A DNA stretch of 64,000 nt from Nymphaea colorata (taxonomy: Eukaryota; Streptophyta; Magnoliopsida; Nymphaeales; Nymphaeaceae): assembly GCF_008831285.2 (NCBI RefSeq), contig NC_045145.1, positions 13,284,040 through 13,348,039 on the forward strand, given 5' to 3'. Positions within the stretch are counted from its first letter, which is position 1. Each line of letters begins with the position of its first letter. The translations under genes were made by a program, and so were the position numbers. The notes under the pieces are model-generated. The model had not been told where the DNA came from. It did not search any database and was given only the letters and a program-made list of their open reading frames with translations. This document shows positions 10,124-22,640 of this stretch, piece after piece.

Positions 10124-13100
10124 ATGGCGGGAACGGAGGAAGGGCGACGAAGCGTGCACCCAGACTGCAGGAACGCTTCCAATCCCTACCACGAGTGCGT
10201 CGATTTCTGCTTCAGACTAATCGCCGAAGCTAAACGTCGCAAGGAGATGGAGAAAATAGGTTTTCCCTTTTCTCATGCCTCCGTCCCCTCTCTTTCTTTG
10301 TTTACCTGCTTCTTTGTTCAAGGTTTGAGTTTCCTCCTGTTTTCTTCTTTTTCTTCTTCCTTTCTGATATCGTTATGCTAATGATCCAAACCACCGTCAC
10401 GGGAGGGCTTTGTTCCACTTTGAAGAGTCTTTGTCTGTTCTTTCCCTTTTTTCCCCGTTCCTTGTAATCGTGATTATTATGCCATTACTATTATGTTTCT
10501 TAATATTGCCCCTCTCTCTTTGAAATTCCTTGGAGTATTCGTAAACAAGCATAGAGTTTTTTTGATCGGAACAACGGAGATAAATTCTGATTGGGAGCTT
10601 GATCGTCTTTCTTGTTGGTTGGCAGAATCATCATGATGCTGATTTTGACGACCATTATCTTTTGTTCCGCTTTGGACTATAGTCTGTTTCTCTGTTTCAT
10701 GAGTGTTGACTGTTGTTTAGTTACAAGCCATGCTTCTGATGCACATTTACGCTACGTGACTGGGCCAAAGTGAGAGTCTTGTACTCTTACAGGCTGTACT
10801 AATAAAAACTTCTGTTCAAAGTACCTTAGTTTGACCTGTTTTTCAGATTTCAGCAGTTCCGCCACCAGCTTCTTGGATTTTATTTTAGTAGGCCGTACTA
10901 TTCCCACAGGTACACCTTTAGCTTTTTTCTTGATCTTAGGGCCTTGAATACGAGTCGACTGTACGATACCTTTGAATTGATCTTTTTCTGTTCGTTTTTT
11001 AAGAGGTTTGTCTTCTGTAGAAGTTGAAACCAATCTCATAGATTAGTTCATCTTGAATTCTGATGCGCCAAGCCAGTGGACGTTTCATATTCCTTTTATT
11101 ATGTTGCAATGTTTATACTCTATACATAGACGACCTGCTTTAATTCATTATCTGTTGCTTCCTGGGTTCCTTGTTTTGCCGACCAAGTCACCGATGCTAA
11201 AGTTATGTCTTGCTTTATGTTCATATAAGGAAGGGGGGAATCCGTTAATAATAAACTATGTGATCATATGGTAAAGGCATTTCACAAATTTGTTGCTGAT
11301 CTTTTGGAGATGATACATATATGGATTTTATTGTGGCCGACAAATTTACATCCGTTTTTGTGACTGTTTTGGCTAGTAATAATTGCAAGGGGGACATAAA
11401 TTGTTCCTAAGGAAACATATTCTTTAGTTGACATTCACTTTCATGGGGTGTTTTGATGTCCTATGAGTTATTTAGTCCATTTTCTCCGTAGAAGCGTGTA
11501 TTCAGTTCTGTAGGAGAACCAAAACAGATGAAAATGTTATCTCAGTCTGACTTAGAAAGTTAGAATTGTAGACAATGGGCTTAGTTGTTAAACTAGCGAC
11601 TGTTTCATCATATTAGTTGCCTACTTGGGCTAGGTGGCGGTCATCTGACTAGCTTCTGCCTCCAGGTCTGCTGGGTCCATTTGAGGGGCTAGTTGGTTGG
11701 CTTGGCTGACTAGATTATAGCTAATTGTTCACTCACTTGGTCTCTTCTTTATTTATATATTATGTATTCTGTGTATTCTATATTTTGTATTTTTATATAC
11801 TTTGCATCCTGTATATTCTTTCCATATTTGCAAAATGTGAATCTTTTGGTACTTTAGAACATGATTCTCCAACTTCATATATATTCTAGGCAGTGGCAGA
11901 GCCAGGATTTTGACTGAGGGGCACTTAAGTCACCAGCCCGGGTGTGTTGTGGGCACCGCATGTGGCCGGATCTCGTCCAGCTTCATCCCAATGTAATTTT
12001 GTCCACACCAGCCCACATATATCTCCGTTACTGATTTTAGGTTTATGTGCCTCCTTGTTCATTTTATTTTAGTCAATCAATTTGGATCAACTCAAACGGA
12101 CCAGTCTTTTAGGGTCTTGGCTGACCTGAGTCCGACTTTCAATTTTGATAACTAAGAAAATGTGTATGCATCGATGTGCCAAAGTTGTTCTGAAATTGTT
12201 GGTCATTGGTTGGCACCTAACACATTTCAGAGACAGTCAATGCATGTTTAATATGTGGTCATTATACTCTAGATGAAAATTTTCTTGATATGAACTATTT
12301 GAACGTTGAGGTAGTCCAGTCTTTTCCAATATCTTTGTTCTTTAGCTTTCTTTAAGGGGCCGTTTGATGGCCTGGAAATATATTTCTGGAAATATATTTC
12401 TGAAAATATAGGAAATGGAAAAATGGAATGAGAAAAATCTTTCCAATTCCAATTTTGGTGTGTGTGTGATGACTCAGAAATATATTTCCAATTCTATATT
12501 TCTGAGTTTGATGGTACAGAAATATATTTCCAGATTTCCAGAAAATTAATTCTTAGTTTGATGATAAGGAAACATTTGTCCAGATTTACAAAAATTAGAT
12601 AAATAACCACACCAAATACATAAATAACCCTCCATTGCGAGTCTTTTTCCTGCAAGAACACAAATATCTGCAGTAAAGTTTGAAGAACATATCAACGCAT
12701 CAAGCTCTCCAGCTTTACAACATAAAGAAGGATAACATCAAAAGCAAATAAGTAGCATGATCCACGTCCAACATTGTGTGAATATACAAAGTCGCTTCTT
12801 GTAAACCTGAAAAAAATATGGACTTGTGATAAACAGTAATTACAGAACAAAATCAGCCCTGATATGCAACCCAGTGGAAAAAGGAAGGCTACAGGGCTAT
12901 CCTATTAAGTCGAAGAAACCAAAGCAGTACACCTCCCTCAGTATCATATCGCGTATTCAATAGTATCTCAAATACATTCAATGGAAATATGTTAATCTTG
13001 AAGGCAGTGGCTGAAGAATACGAGGGGAGCGACTGGAGTATTTGACAGAGTACTTGCAATGGCGCTGTTGTTGATCATTGAAGCATTTAAATGGGAAGGA

Positions 13101-16100
13101 AAAAATGTCAACTTCCTCAGGATTTACAAACCCACATATATAACTCTGCTCAGAGCCTTAACTTCCTCAGGATTTACAAACCCACAAATCTTGTTGGTCA
13201 TGCTTATGCTAGACCATGGGTTCAGGGCCATAACTGCCCAATTCATGCATGTGAGCTTTCTTCGCATCGTCTGTGGAAAAGAACATGCTTTAATCAGTTC
13301 CAAATCCTTTCGGAAAAAGAACAAGAGTTAAAAAGTTCCAACATATTCATAATAAATATTCACACCATAAACTGGACAATACTATCATCCACTCAAAAAT
13401 GTTAAAAACTAGCATAAGCATGAGCTTCATATGGATAGTCAGCAAAGTTCAGCCAACAATTATCCAATTTAAGGAAACATAAAACAGATATTTGCTCAAT
13501 GGGTGCTATTGTAGTTGCAGATGTAGTCAGTTTTGAATAATGGCAAAATCATGGACCTTTTATTATTACTAAAACCACCTATTCTCGAACATAGCCAGCC
13601 CAAACTTGAAGTCTTTCTTTTTGTGTGAAAGAACTCAGTATTCAGTTGGGTGTCTTCTCAGCCGATTCTACCCATTTGTCAGCTAAACGACGGTTGGATC
13701 TTGCTGCAGCTAGAAGCAGTAATATCAGCCATTTTGCAGCCACTTTGACCTGACAGGAAAAGGAGGAGACGATGGTTCCTATATTAACCAGTCATGCTTC
13801 AAACATATGCTGTATGTTTGAGTTATCTTAAATGCATGCTGGGATGCAATCAAACCTGTAGCAAGTAGAGGTTTTGGTTACTTGAATGTGAACAGTGCAG
13901 GTGCAATTTTTACCTTTATGAGGAAATCTGATTTATTGTTTTTGGTTACTACTAGTGCAAAGTAAAAAAGACAGTTTCTGCAGCATTTCTGCCTGAAGCA
14001 GAAAGCCAAGAAACGACAACTACCCAACTAGTGACAAAAGCATAATGGAAGATCTAAGAAAACCCCTGACAGGCATCGAAGGGGTTATAACAAGGTATTC
14101 AAGAGATCATGAAAGAAACAGAACTCAGAACCAAGTGAAAAGATTGATGCCTAACAAAATGAAAAAGAAGTTTGACTGCATCATCTTATAGAAACAGGAA
14201 TTGCAAAAAGAAATGATCATAAAATTAGAAGAGATACATGTACATGAAAAACAAAAACATTCATAAATAGCCGTTACCTGACTAGACAGAAGGGTGGCAG
14301 CCCCATAGCAGCATAAATCTCAGAGTATGATTACCACAAGATAGCTACTGCTGATCCAGTACTCTGTATCTCCTATATGAATCAATCAGACGTGGGTTAT
14401 ATCCCTTCTGAAGCATTTCATCCATCCATACCTCAGCGTCCCTAAGCCTGCCATATCTCCGAAAACCATTTTTTAGTATGTCGTGCGTCCACATGTTGGG
14501 AGGATGTTCGCTTTCCCTCATTCTGTTTACCCAATTACAGGCATCGTCAACCTTTCCGTCTCTACAAAGAGCACGCAGCAACATGTTGTACGTGATGGTT
14601 GTTGACAGGGAAAAGCTGTTCAATTAACTCTCCCAAATTTTCCGAAAGTATTGGTAACCCCTCCCTACCATCCCCAGTAGCAAATGCACTAAATGCTCGA
14701 CGGGACCCAGCGGCAGGAAGGGGGGAACGATCTTGGGGAGCGTGGCAGGTGATGTATGGAGATAGAACGGGGGAGGGAGAGAGGAAGGAGGAAGGCTTCC
14801 GGCCAGTAGGGGTAGGAAGACGAGGAGGAATCCATGGCGGAGAGAGAAGGAGGAGGAGCTGCTCCGCCTGGTTGAGCGGAGCAATACCAACATGCTTTGA
14901 CGCGGAGGGTCATGGGCGGAATGGAGAAAAGGGTGCCAGAGGAAGCGAGATTGAAAGAGAGAGAGCGAGAAAAAAAGAGAGAACAACCGGAAAGAGATAA
15001 ACAGAGAGAAATGGATGTACCTTTCACCGGCGGCCGGCGATACATGCCCGACGCACCGAGAGTGGAAGAGAAGCCGTGGGAGAAATGAACCTCCTGCTTC
15101 ACGGTGCGTGAGGACGCAGAGTATGCGTTGCGTGAGGACGAAGACGAAGAGGGCTGCGTGAGGACGAAGACGAAGAGGACTGCGGCTGCGAGAGGCGACT
15201 GAGGGAAGAGGCGATATGCGCGACCGTGCCCTAACGGTCCGTAAAAAATTTCCGGAAAATTATTTCCGTCTCTCCAGGTGGAGATTTTTTTCCGGAATCG
15301 ACTTCAACGGTCGATTATTTTTTTCCGCGTTTGTTACGCAGGAAAAATTTTGAAATTTTGAATTTTTTTTCGGGGTGAACAGTATTTTTCCAGGCCATCA
15401 AACGGCCCCTAACTAATAACTTGTTATATTGTATTGCTTGCAATTTTACAATTGTACATGTGAATTGTGTTATTTGATATTTCTTGATCTGATATTTTTC
15501 ATTGTTCTTCCTTGTTTGGCAAACAACAATTATGGCACTGACCGGTATTTTATTGTTAATGAGATACTTGTTGGCTTGTCTTCCTATTTCCTGTGTGCTT
15601 GTACATGCATCTATGCGTGCATGCATCGGCACCCCTATGGGTACACCTGCGAAAATGTGATTCATTTAATTCTTCTATTGTTTTTAGTTTTGATCCCATT
15701 GACTCTTGTGGCATAAATTCCTGCAGAGAATGAAGAAAGTTGCAAGATTGACATCCCTGGCACTGATAGATCTACTGAAAATTATATCGAGCCAGCTCTT
15801 AGGCATTTTGGAGATCCTTCTGGATCAGCTGATGACCACGCAGATGACAATGGTGATGCTGGTGATGATGATGCTTCTCAGGGTGCAGGAGTAGATCCTT
15901 CAACCCTCACCGGGAGGCAGAAAAAATTGTTTGAGTTGAGGCTTAAGATGGTGAATTCCCAAATTATTAAAAGAACAGGAAATAGTTTGTTAGTATTGTC
16001 ATTCTGAGGTCATTCTGGTAGCCTCCTTTGATTGGGTTGTTTAAGTCTGAGTATGATTATATTTGCAGAACGAGGCAAGGAAGGCCAATCAAATTGACAT

Positions 16101-19100
16101 AGTAGCAGAAAAGAAGAGGCTTGAAGCACCACCTGAGTCAAGGGGCATTTCCAAACAAAAGTGGCTAGAGGAAAGGAAGAAAAAAATCGGAAAACTTCTG
16201 GATGCCAACAATCTAGATATTTCAAGTTCTTATATGCTGGATACACAAGAGATGGCAGAGAAAAAATATAAGAAATGGGAAAAGGAACCTGCCCCCTTTG
16301 GTTGGGATGGTAATGCTTTCAATTCTTTGACCATCTTGTCTTACCAGTAAATGCCTACGGGATTAAGAGGAATGTTATTGTTTCGGTTATGAGAAACCAT
16401 CTATCTGTTGACCTCTGTTCATTTTTTCATCTTATGCATGCATATTTTCTCTAAAGTGTATATCTGTTATCTTATGAAGTTATTCAATAATTAAAATTCT
16501 GAGGTTTTGATTCTTCTGGTCAAGTCACTTGGTGACTCTACTAAGCAATTTGCACAGAGTTAGTTCTATCAGAATTCAAATAACTTGGTACATTTCCTGT
16601 CTTTGTCTCTCTCATTCTTTGTTCTAGAAAGTTTTTGGATCACATTTTGATTATCAATGTCGCTTTAACTGGACAGTTATCCATGTCTATATATAGATAT
16701 ATATATATAGAGTGAACTGTGACTTTGATTTTAAGTGACATCTTGGGACATCAAATGGGGGCCATCCATCCTTTTGATCGGATGGCCCTCATTTGATTTT
16801 CTTTTTACTTCTTTTATTTTTATTTTTATTGCCCTTTTTTGTGCTCTGCATGAGAAGGAAAAATCCTTCCCTCCTCCCCCATTCTCTTCCCCACCGCCGA
16901 TGGGGCTCAGGCCACCGGCACCGCCTGATGGCCTTCTGGCAGTGCCGGCTGCGGGCTTTGGGCTACCATCAAGCTCCTTCTCCGTCCTCCCAAACATGGT
17001 CGGGAGGATGGGTCAAGGAAACATGGAGGGCCGTTGGTGGTGCATGGGAGGGGAAGGGAGCAGCCGTCCGACGGCAAGGGATGGAAACCCCTTCCCTCCA
17101 TCCTCCACACGTTTGTTCGTTTGAATGTGGGGAGTATGGGGGAGGAGTTTCCTTGCCCCACTGCTGGACGGTGGCCCCCCTCCCCTCCTAGGCACTGCCT
17201 GACGGTTGAACATGGGGAGGATGAGGGAAGGGGGTTTCCTTCCCCCAATGCCTGACAGCGGCCACCCTCCCCTCACTAGACACCGCCGATGTACCTCCCT
17301 ATTTCCTTCCCCCATCTTCCTGACCATGTTTGGGAGGATGGAGAAAGTGCCCGACAGTGCGCCATAACCCATGGCTGGCACTGATGGAAGGCCGTCGGGT
17401 GGTGCCGGTAAGAGATAACCAAAAATATAAAAAAGAAGTCAAATGAGGGCCATCCGATCAAAATGATGGATGGCTTTCGTTTGATGTCTGAAGATGTCAT
17501 TCAAAATCAGAGTCACGGTTCAGTGACTCGTATATATATATGTGTGTGTGTGTGACTGGTTTTTTAGGTCATGTCCTCTTAGGATCTACCAAGGTAGGAT
17601 GGCTGTGGAATGGAAAAAAGGATAAGAAAAGGAAGAGAAAAAAATAAGTGAGAGAGTGAAAGAGGAAGGGAGGGGGGTGATAAAATGAGTACCAAAATGG
17701 GACTAGTTTTGCCATTCCTATATATATAATAAAGAAAAGAGAGATGGCCCTCACTGCCACCTCCTTTCCTAACTTCCATCACGGATTGTAGTTGAGGCAT
17801 AATTGTGTATGCTTTGTGCAGTGACAGACTAATATGCACTCCTGCCAGTCGTTTGCCGACCGGCAGTAGGGGCCTTGTGCTCCCAAAGGGCTGTGCTATT
17901 GGTGGTCTCAGTGCAATTTCTATTGAAAGGTGGGTTGGACCCTTTGCAGGCAGACTAACATTCACTAGTTAATGCTTTTAATCATATCAATCAAGTCTTG
18001 TTTTTTTCCCCGAGAAATATCAATCAGGTTCTTTGAAATACATTGCAATAATTTCCACTGTTAATGAATTTGCTTATGCAAGAATAATAGATACTGAATA
18101 TTTGACATGGATCTCTGTAAAACTTGAACCATATTGAGATGGCTCATATTTCATGGCCATAGTGGTCTTTCGCTGATGAATTTGTTGGCCTCAAATATGA
18201 CCAGCTTGGTTGGACTGCCATAGCAGAACAGTTTTCTTATCCATTTCTTGCCCCCAAGATGAGAGGGCAATTTACTGTACTTGGTCTCTCCTAAACAAAC
18301 ATAAATTATGTCACTTCTTGAAGGGGTGGTTATACGCTTGGGGAAGTTTTGTTTCACATAATATCATGCTAGAGGACATCTTAGACTTTGTTGTGAGGTC
18401 ACGTTAATGCTTGGAAAGTTGGTTGGAAACAAACATGCCTTTTTTATAATCTCTTGGTTATGTAAGAGATTCATGTTGGTTGTTTCTTTCTGGGGAGCAG
18501 TTACAATAGTTTTTAGGAGTCAATGTCATTTCTTTTGGAAGCTGATATAAATATTCATTTTAATGGTCGTGGCTTAGGTGTTAAGAATCTTAAGATGGGT
18601 TAGGTACTACCATATATGGGTTGGTTTTTCTCCTTGTACCCCTTCTATTTCCATCATCGTTTTTCCCTCCAGGATCTGTTTCTCCCCCATACTCCATGAT
18701 TGGTTGTCACGATTTTGGTTTTCTTGGAACACTTAATGGTAAATGTTTTGTACCAAGATGATTCTTACACAGCTATTGATGTTACTTCTCTTTTGCCCGT
18801 TTCTCTTTACTTGTTTTTCTTGAACAGTTTTCAACCAGAAAACACTCTATGATGCTTACAAGAAGCGTACAAAGAACATAGAAGTTGACATGGATCAGTA
18901 CAAAAATTTGAGAGAATCGGATCCAGAATTCTACCGCAGTGCTTCTAGTCTCCAATATGGGAAGGTATTTCATACACATTTCTGTAGCTTGGCTGGCTGA
19001 GAATCTTGCAGAATTTGTCTCATTTCAGTTCTGGATCATGCAGATACCAAAAGTCTCGGAGGACAAGGTGGACAAGATGGTGAAGGAACTTCAGGACAGG

Positions 19101-19271
19101 GAAGAGAAACGCAAGGCATTTAGCCGAAGACGAAGGTTCCATGAAGAGAAAGATATTGATTCGATCAATGACAGGAATGAGCATTTTAATAAGAAGATAG
19201 AAAGAGCCTTTGGCAAATACACAACAGAGATCAAGAACAATCTTGAGCGTGGAACAGCTTTACCTGATTGA
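10124..19271 (+). CDS. SYF2: Pre-mRNA-splicing factor SYF2, five exons
   Basis: Nuclear protein of the Prp19/NTC-associated part of the spliceosome, needed for efficient pre-mRNA splicing. Exons are 10124-10259, 15727-15950, 16069-16309, 18828-18964 and 19044-19271; all junctions are GT-AG and the phases join to 321 residues, near the usual plant length of about 300. Exon 1 gives the plant-typical HPDCRNASNPYHECVDFCF. Exon 2 ends in TGRQKKLFELRLKM. Exon 3 gives the basic helical core KQKWLEERKKKIGKLLDANN and PAPFGWD. Exon 4 gives FNQKTLYDAYKKRTKNIEVD. Exon 5 holds VDKMVKELQDREEKRKAFSR and the tail NHLERG-like ERGTALPD. The ATG at 10124 is the first in frame with the conserved N-terminus. Introns 1 (5.5 kb) and 3 (2.5 kb) are swollen by inserted elements, but every exon is intact, so the gene is probably functional. 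Confidence 0.95.
12356..15409. mobile_element. PIF/Harbinger-like non-autonomous element with captured gene pieces
   Basis: The two ends are perfect 23-bp inverted repeats beginning GGGGCCGTTTGATGGCCTGG, at 12356-12378 and 15387-15409. They are flanked by the trinucleotide TAA on both sides (12353-12355 and 15410-15412). A 3-bp TWA duplication and GGG/GGC-type tips are hallmarks of the PIF/Harbinger (Tourist) superfamily. The 3,054-bp interior has no transposase that I can see. It carries a PPR-gene fragment (minus, 14345 to about 14985), a 36-codon exon-like piece at 13749-13642 (minus, with AAKWLILLLLAAARSNRR and a stop) and a 50-bp internal duplication near 13110 and 13160. The insertion lies wholly within SYF2 intron 1. 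This is the layout of a Pack-type element that has picked up host gene pieces. Confidence 0.8.
14345..14985 (-). pseudogene. Captured pentatricopeptide-repeat (PPR) gene fragment
   Basis: On the minus strand 14620-14345 encodes TITYNMLLRALCRDGKVDDA, NWVNRMRESEHPPNMWTHDI and GRLRDAEVWMDEMLQKGYNP, which fit consecutive 35-residue PPR motifs. Upstream, 14985-14624 reads in the same orientation with a serine/proline-rich start and EHLVHLLLGM, as in the region before the first repeats of plant PPR proteins. In-frame stops separate the two parts. PPR proteins normally bind organelle RNA; this piece has only two or three repeats and no organelle-targeting start that can be defended. It lies inside the transposon at 12356-15409 and antisense to SYF2, so it is best read as a transduplicated, non-functional copy. 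Confidence 0.75.
16710..17530. mobile_element. 821-bp fold-back element in SYF2 intron 3
   Basis: The left end reads GAGTGAACTGTGACTTTGAT; the right end, reverse-complemented, reads GAGTCACTGAACCGTGACTC and continues TGATTTTGAATGACATC. The first 100 bp of each arm agree closely (both hold TTTTGATCGGATGGCCCTCA). Homology between the arms then continues through the GC-rich centre: CCTCCCAAACATGGTC occurs at 16988-17003 and, inverted, at about 17322-17338. The element is thus almost one large inverted repeat with arms of about 400 bp. It sits between two TA-dinucleotide runs. The superfamily is unclear; a MULE-like or other long-TIR fold-back element fits. Proline-rich ORFs on both strands are by-products of the GC-rich palindrome. 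Confidence 0.85.
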
Positions 19272-22269
19272 GAACCTTCAGGCTTCAATCGTTGTCGGGC
19301 TTGCCACATTTATTTTTTTTGTTTACATCAGTGTTCGTTGTATTCTTAGATCACGTTTTTCTTCCATGCTTAGTTAGTTCATATGCCACAATGCTTTTCA
19401 ATAGTTAATCTGCATTCCTGTCTTGTGTCCCGTTACGTGATTCCGTAGCTTCTCTACTTAGAGCTACTGTCCTTGCACACAAAACCCCCAAGCTGTAATT
19501 TCTCCGCCGGCACACTATCCCCAAGTTTATACAATAAAGCCTTTCTTTTCCCTTCCTAATAAGAGTCCGTGATGTGCTAGTTTTTTTGTTTTTGTTATTT
19601 TCCCTTAGCGAGCTTTGGTATTTATTACCGACTCCTTGCTCTGTTCCCAGGATAAGAGCCCTTTACACTGTACTGTGGTGGGTTGATTTATCCCAGTTCA
19701 GGTGGTTTGAGTCGCTCAGCGACTGCCCGCCTAGCGGCTGCCAGTTGCTACCCTGCCTTGCTATGCCAAACAGCCAAACCCCTTGGGCCAGAGTTTTAGT
19801 ATTAACTGAAAGCTCAAAGTTTTAGGCCCGCACATGTTGCATCGTTGATTGTCTGTCTGTCCACGTAGTAGGGTTGATGGTCTGTTTGTGTAACTATTTG
19901 AAATTATTTTTCTCATTCCCTTTAAGTAATTAGAGAGGAAGAGGATGTCAGTTATTTGAAACCTTTCGCTTTCTCATTCTCTTAAGTAATTAGATACATA
20001 TTAATGCAAGATTTAACTGGGCTGAAAAATGTTTACTTTTGTTGATAAATTCAATAAAGGCTTATTTATCAAATTAATTTTGTATTTCAAGTAAGTGATG
20101 AAATTAGTAGTTATAAATACTTATTGTTTGACATGTAAATAAAATAAGCAAATGGAAAATTGTAAAATTTTGTGATGAACATAGAAATGAGATTGGGGGA
20201 TTTAACATGTTTTGAAAATTGTTAACAAGGAAACTAGTTCTGCTGAAGACCGACCTAACTGCCCTTACATTATTTATTTGTGGATTAGATATTATGTTGA
20301 TATGAGCAGGGAGTAACAGGCTTTCAAGTATGAATTAGCAAGTTGTGCACATCAAATGGGGGAAGACACGGCGTTGATGCAAGGAGGGAAGGATCATATC
20401 ACTATAATATGTATGCTCAAAATTTTGACGTTACACACATGATGACAGGATGGATGGTGGCGGAACACACGGACGAACGTATCCAGCACGAACAAGACGG
20501 GACACGTGAAGGGGCAGAGTGCTTGAACAGCAAGTCTGCAGGGTCGATCAAGCGGTGGGGCAAGCGGGGCCTCTTGCTGCTGCTTCCGCCGCCGGGTTTG
20601 TCCATGAAGGCCTGAAGTGCGTGGCGGAGACAAGGCAACGACGGGCTTGAGAAGTCGGGCGGTTGGATCAGGATTCAGGAGACACGTTTTCCAAGCGTCG
20701 ATTTCTCCGCCTTGACCGCCCACGCACGCAGAGCGCTCACCGTGTGGAGTGGTCATATTAAGGATCGGCCAGTCGTCGCAACGCAACGACGGAGTCGTGA
20801 AAGTTCGTGAGGGAAAAAAGTGAAACAAGAATGTCAGGGTACTCGTGGGAAGAAACGCTTGGTGAAGAGATGGTGTCATGAAATTGCTGTTCAAGCGAGT
20901 TAAATGTGGAAAAGAGAAAGAGAAAGAAAAAAAGGGGAATCAGACGATAAGAAGAATAGGCACGAAATAGGCGGAGACTGTGTGTGCTGTCCAAAGTAGT
21001 GCATCTAGATCATAAAGGCATGGCAATGTGTAGCTTGCAGTTCCTTTTTTCTTCAAAAACTGTCCTTTGTGTATTTATGCCTTCAATGAACTTTCTGTTT
21101 GGATTTTTTATACGTGTTTTTTTCAATATTATACATGACCTGTGAAAACGTTAAGTGCTCCCATTGTTTTAATTATTCAAGCTAACAGAAAATCGACCCT
21201 TATTTCTTGTTTTGGCTGCAAAATTGGTCTTGTCTGTTCTATGCGACGTAGAAACTGATAGCAGCTACCAATTGGTTAGTTAATAAAGGAAATAATTTCT
21301 TCCACCAGGTATTTAAATCATAGTGATGCTTGCATTTATTAGTATCATATTATCCACTTTTCAAATTCTTGTCATGTTTCAGCAAATACCGGATACTGGC
21401 CAGTGTATTCGAGCAACGGATTTTGGAACCCTTGCTTCATGAACACAAGATCATCCTCAGTGCATTACGCTTTGCTGTCCTTACTGGGAACCCATTCATG
21501 GGATCTTTGTTGTAAGATATAGAGTATTGTCGAAAGGTGAAGTGTCAAACATTAAATTTCTTGTGACAAGTAGGTAGATTATGCTCGTTGGATTGGCATT
21601 CAGAAAGTTAAAGAATAACGACAAGCGCCAGCTTGAAGGCGAGTGATATTGGTTACTTTTTTTGTGTTTCGGCAGAGCTCAACGTTTGAGGATTGCTGTG
21701 GCTCAAGTTGGTGGTTTACTGCCAAATTTATACGTCAAAAGAAGAGAAGATGCGGATATTTCTGGCGCTTTGTTTACATCGCCAATTTTGCTTATTTGAA
21801 GGCTTTTTAATTAAATGCTTGTTCGAGATTGTTCCAGTTACATGTGAATCTAACATGTTGTTCGACGTAATGCTTCCATGCGATTGTTCGACGAAAGTTA
21901 TTTTTCTTTTCTTTTTTTGGAAGAAGCTGGGAGTTTGGGTCCCTTTGCCTTTATCGATATTGATTTAGAAATATAGGGGAAAGATTGAAGAAATCTTCAT
22001 CACGACACGAGTACAAAAGGAAAGACTCATGAGTCAGCCTCTTATAGAGGTCATCGTAGGATTGGACTGCCACAATACGAGGAGGTCAATTTGTCTAATG
22101 TACCCTATAAGTCAAGATCATTACGCCGATGCTGCTGCAGTCTTTCACCTCAGAATCCTTTTCCTTAGTCGGTGAAACAGCATAAACACTACAGTCCAAA
22201 CACTACAGTCCTTCTCCCATGTCTGGTTGTTCTGCCTTGTCGCTGAGGAATGGTAGGATTCGGAGGAAT
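19272..22269. other. SYF2 3' region and intergenic DNA
   Basis: The first few hundred bases should hold the SYF2 3' UTR. Further on, the minus strand at 20994-20758 encodes a 78-aa ORF with a hydrophobic stretch (LIPLFFFLFLFSTFNSL) that looks like a signal peptide. It has no recognisable continuation and its overlapping ORFs in other frames are equally open. No gene is supported. Confidence 0.4.
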
Positions 22270-22640
22270 CATTTCAGGAAGAAGCATGTAGTGCTGTTAT
22301 TCCTAGTTGCACCCTGAGCTGGAACGCATATTCACAACATAGCTAAATAGCCACCATTCTCCGGCTAAGGCGTATCGCAGCCCGCATCTCATTCCACAAA
22401 TCTGCACGGAGTGTTTCAAGATGCCATCAAATTTCGATACCAATATGTAATTTTTCATCTTCCTTCTTCACATGAATCTCCTCGTTATTCATATCTACCA
22501 TGTATATGGTTATGTTCCCAGGAGATTGTCCAACATTTCTTCACCCAAATATGAATAATTAAAGCATCCATTTCCCTCTGAATTAGACACTGATAAACTG
22601 TTGCCAGCAGGCTGTGGAGTCAATTATCTTGCATAAGTGT
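22270..22640 (-). pseudogene. Decayed coding segment, family unknown
   Basis: On the minus strand about 22625-22516 encodes GNSLSVSNSEGNGCFNYSYL and GEEMLDNLLG. After a frame change a second stretch encodes MVDMNNEEIHVKKEDEKLHI, a stop, then HLETLRADLWNEMRAAIRLS. These have protein-like composition in one orientation but need at least one frameshift and two stop codons, so they look like the remains of one gene. I do not recognise the family. Confidence 0.35.

Noticed and set aside
10752-11039. 95-codon lysine-rich minus ORF in SYF2 intron 1
   Set aside because: No recognisable domain, no splice partner and AT-rich intronic setting; too weak to call a gene.
14599-15102. Charged or proline-rich ORFs on both strands near the PPR fragment
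   Set aside because: They are frames over GA-rich sequence inside the transposon. Only the part resembling PPR motifs was kept, as a pseudogene.
16735-17500. Proline-rich ORFs of 110-130 codons on both strands
   Set aside because: They lie inside the fold-back element and mirror each other because the element is a GC-rich inverted repeat.
20394-20894. 166-codon minus ORF
   Set aside because: Overlapping frames on both strands are equally open, the composition is erratic and no family is recognised.
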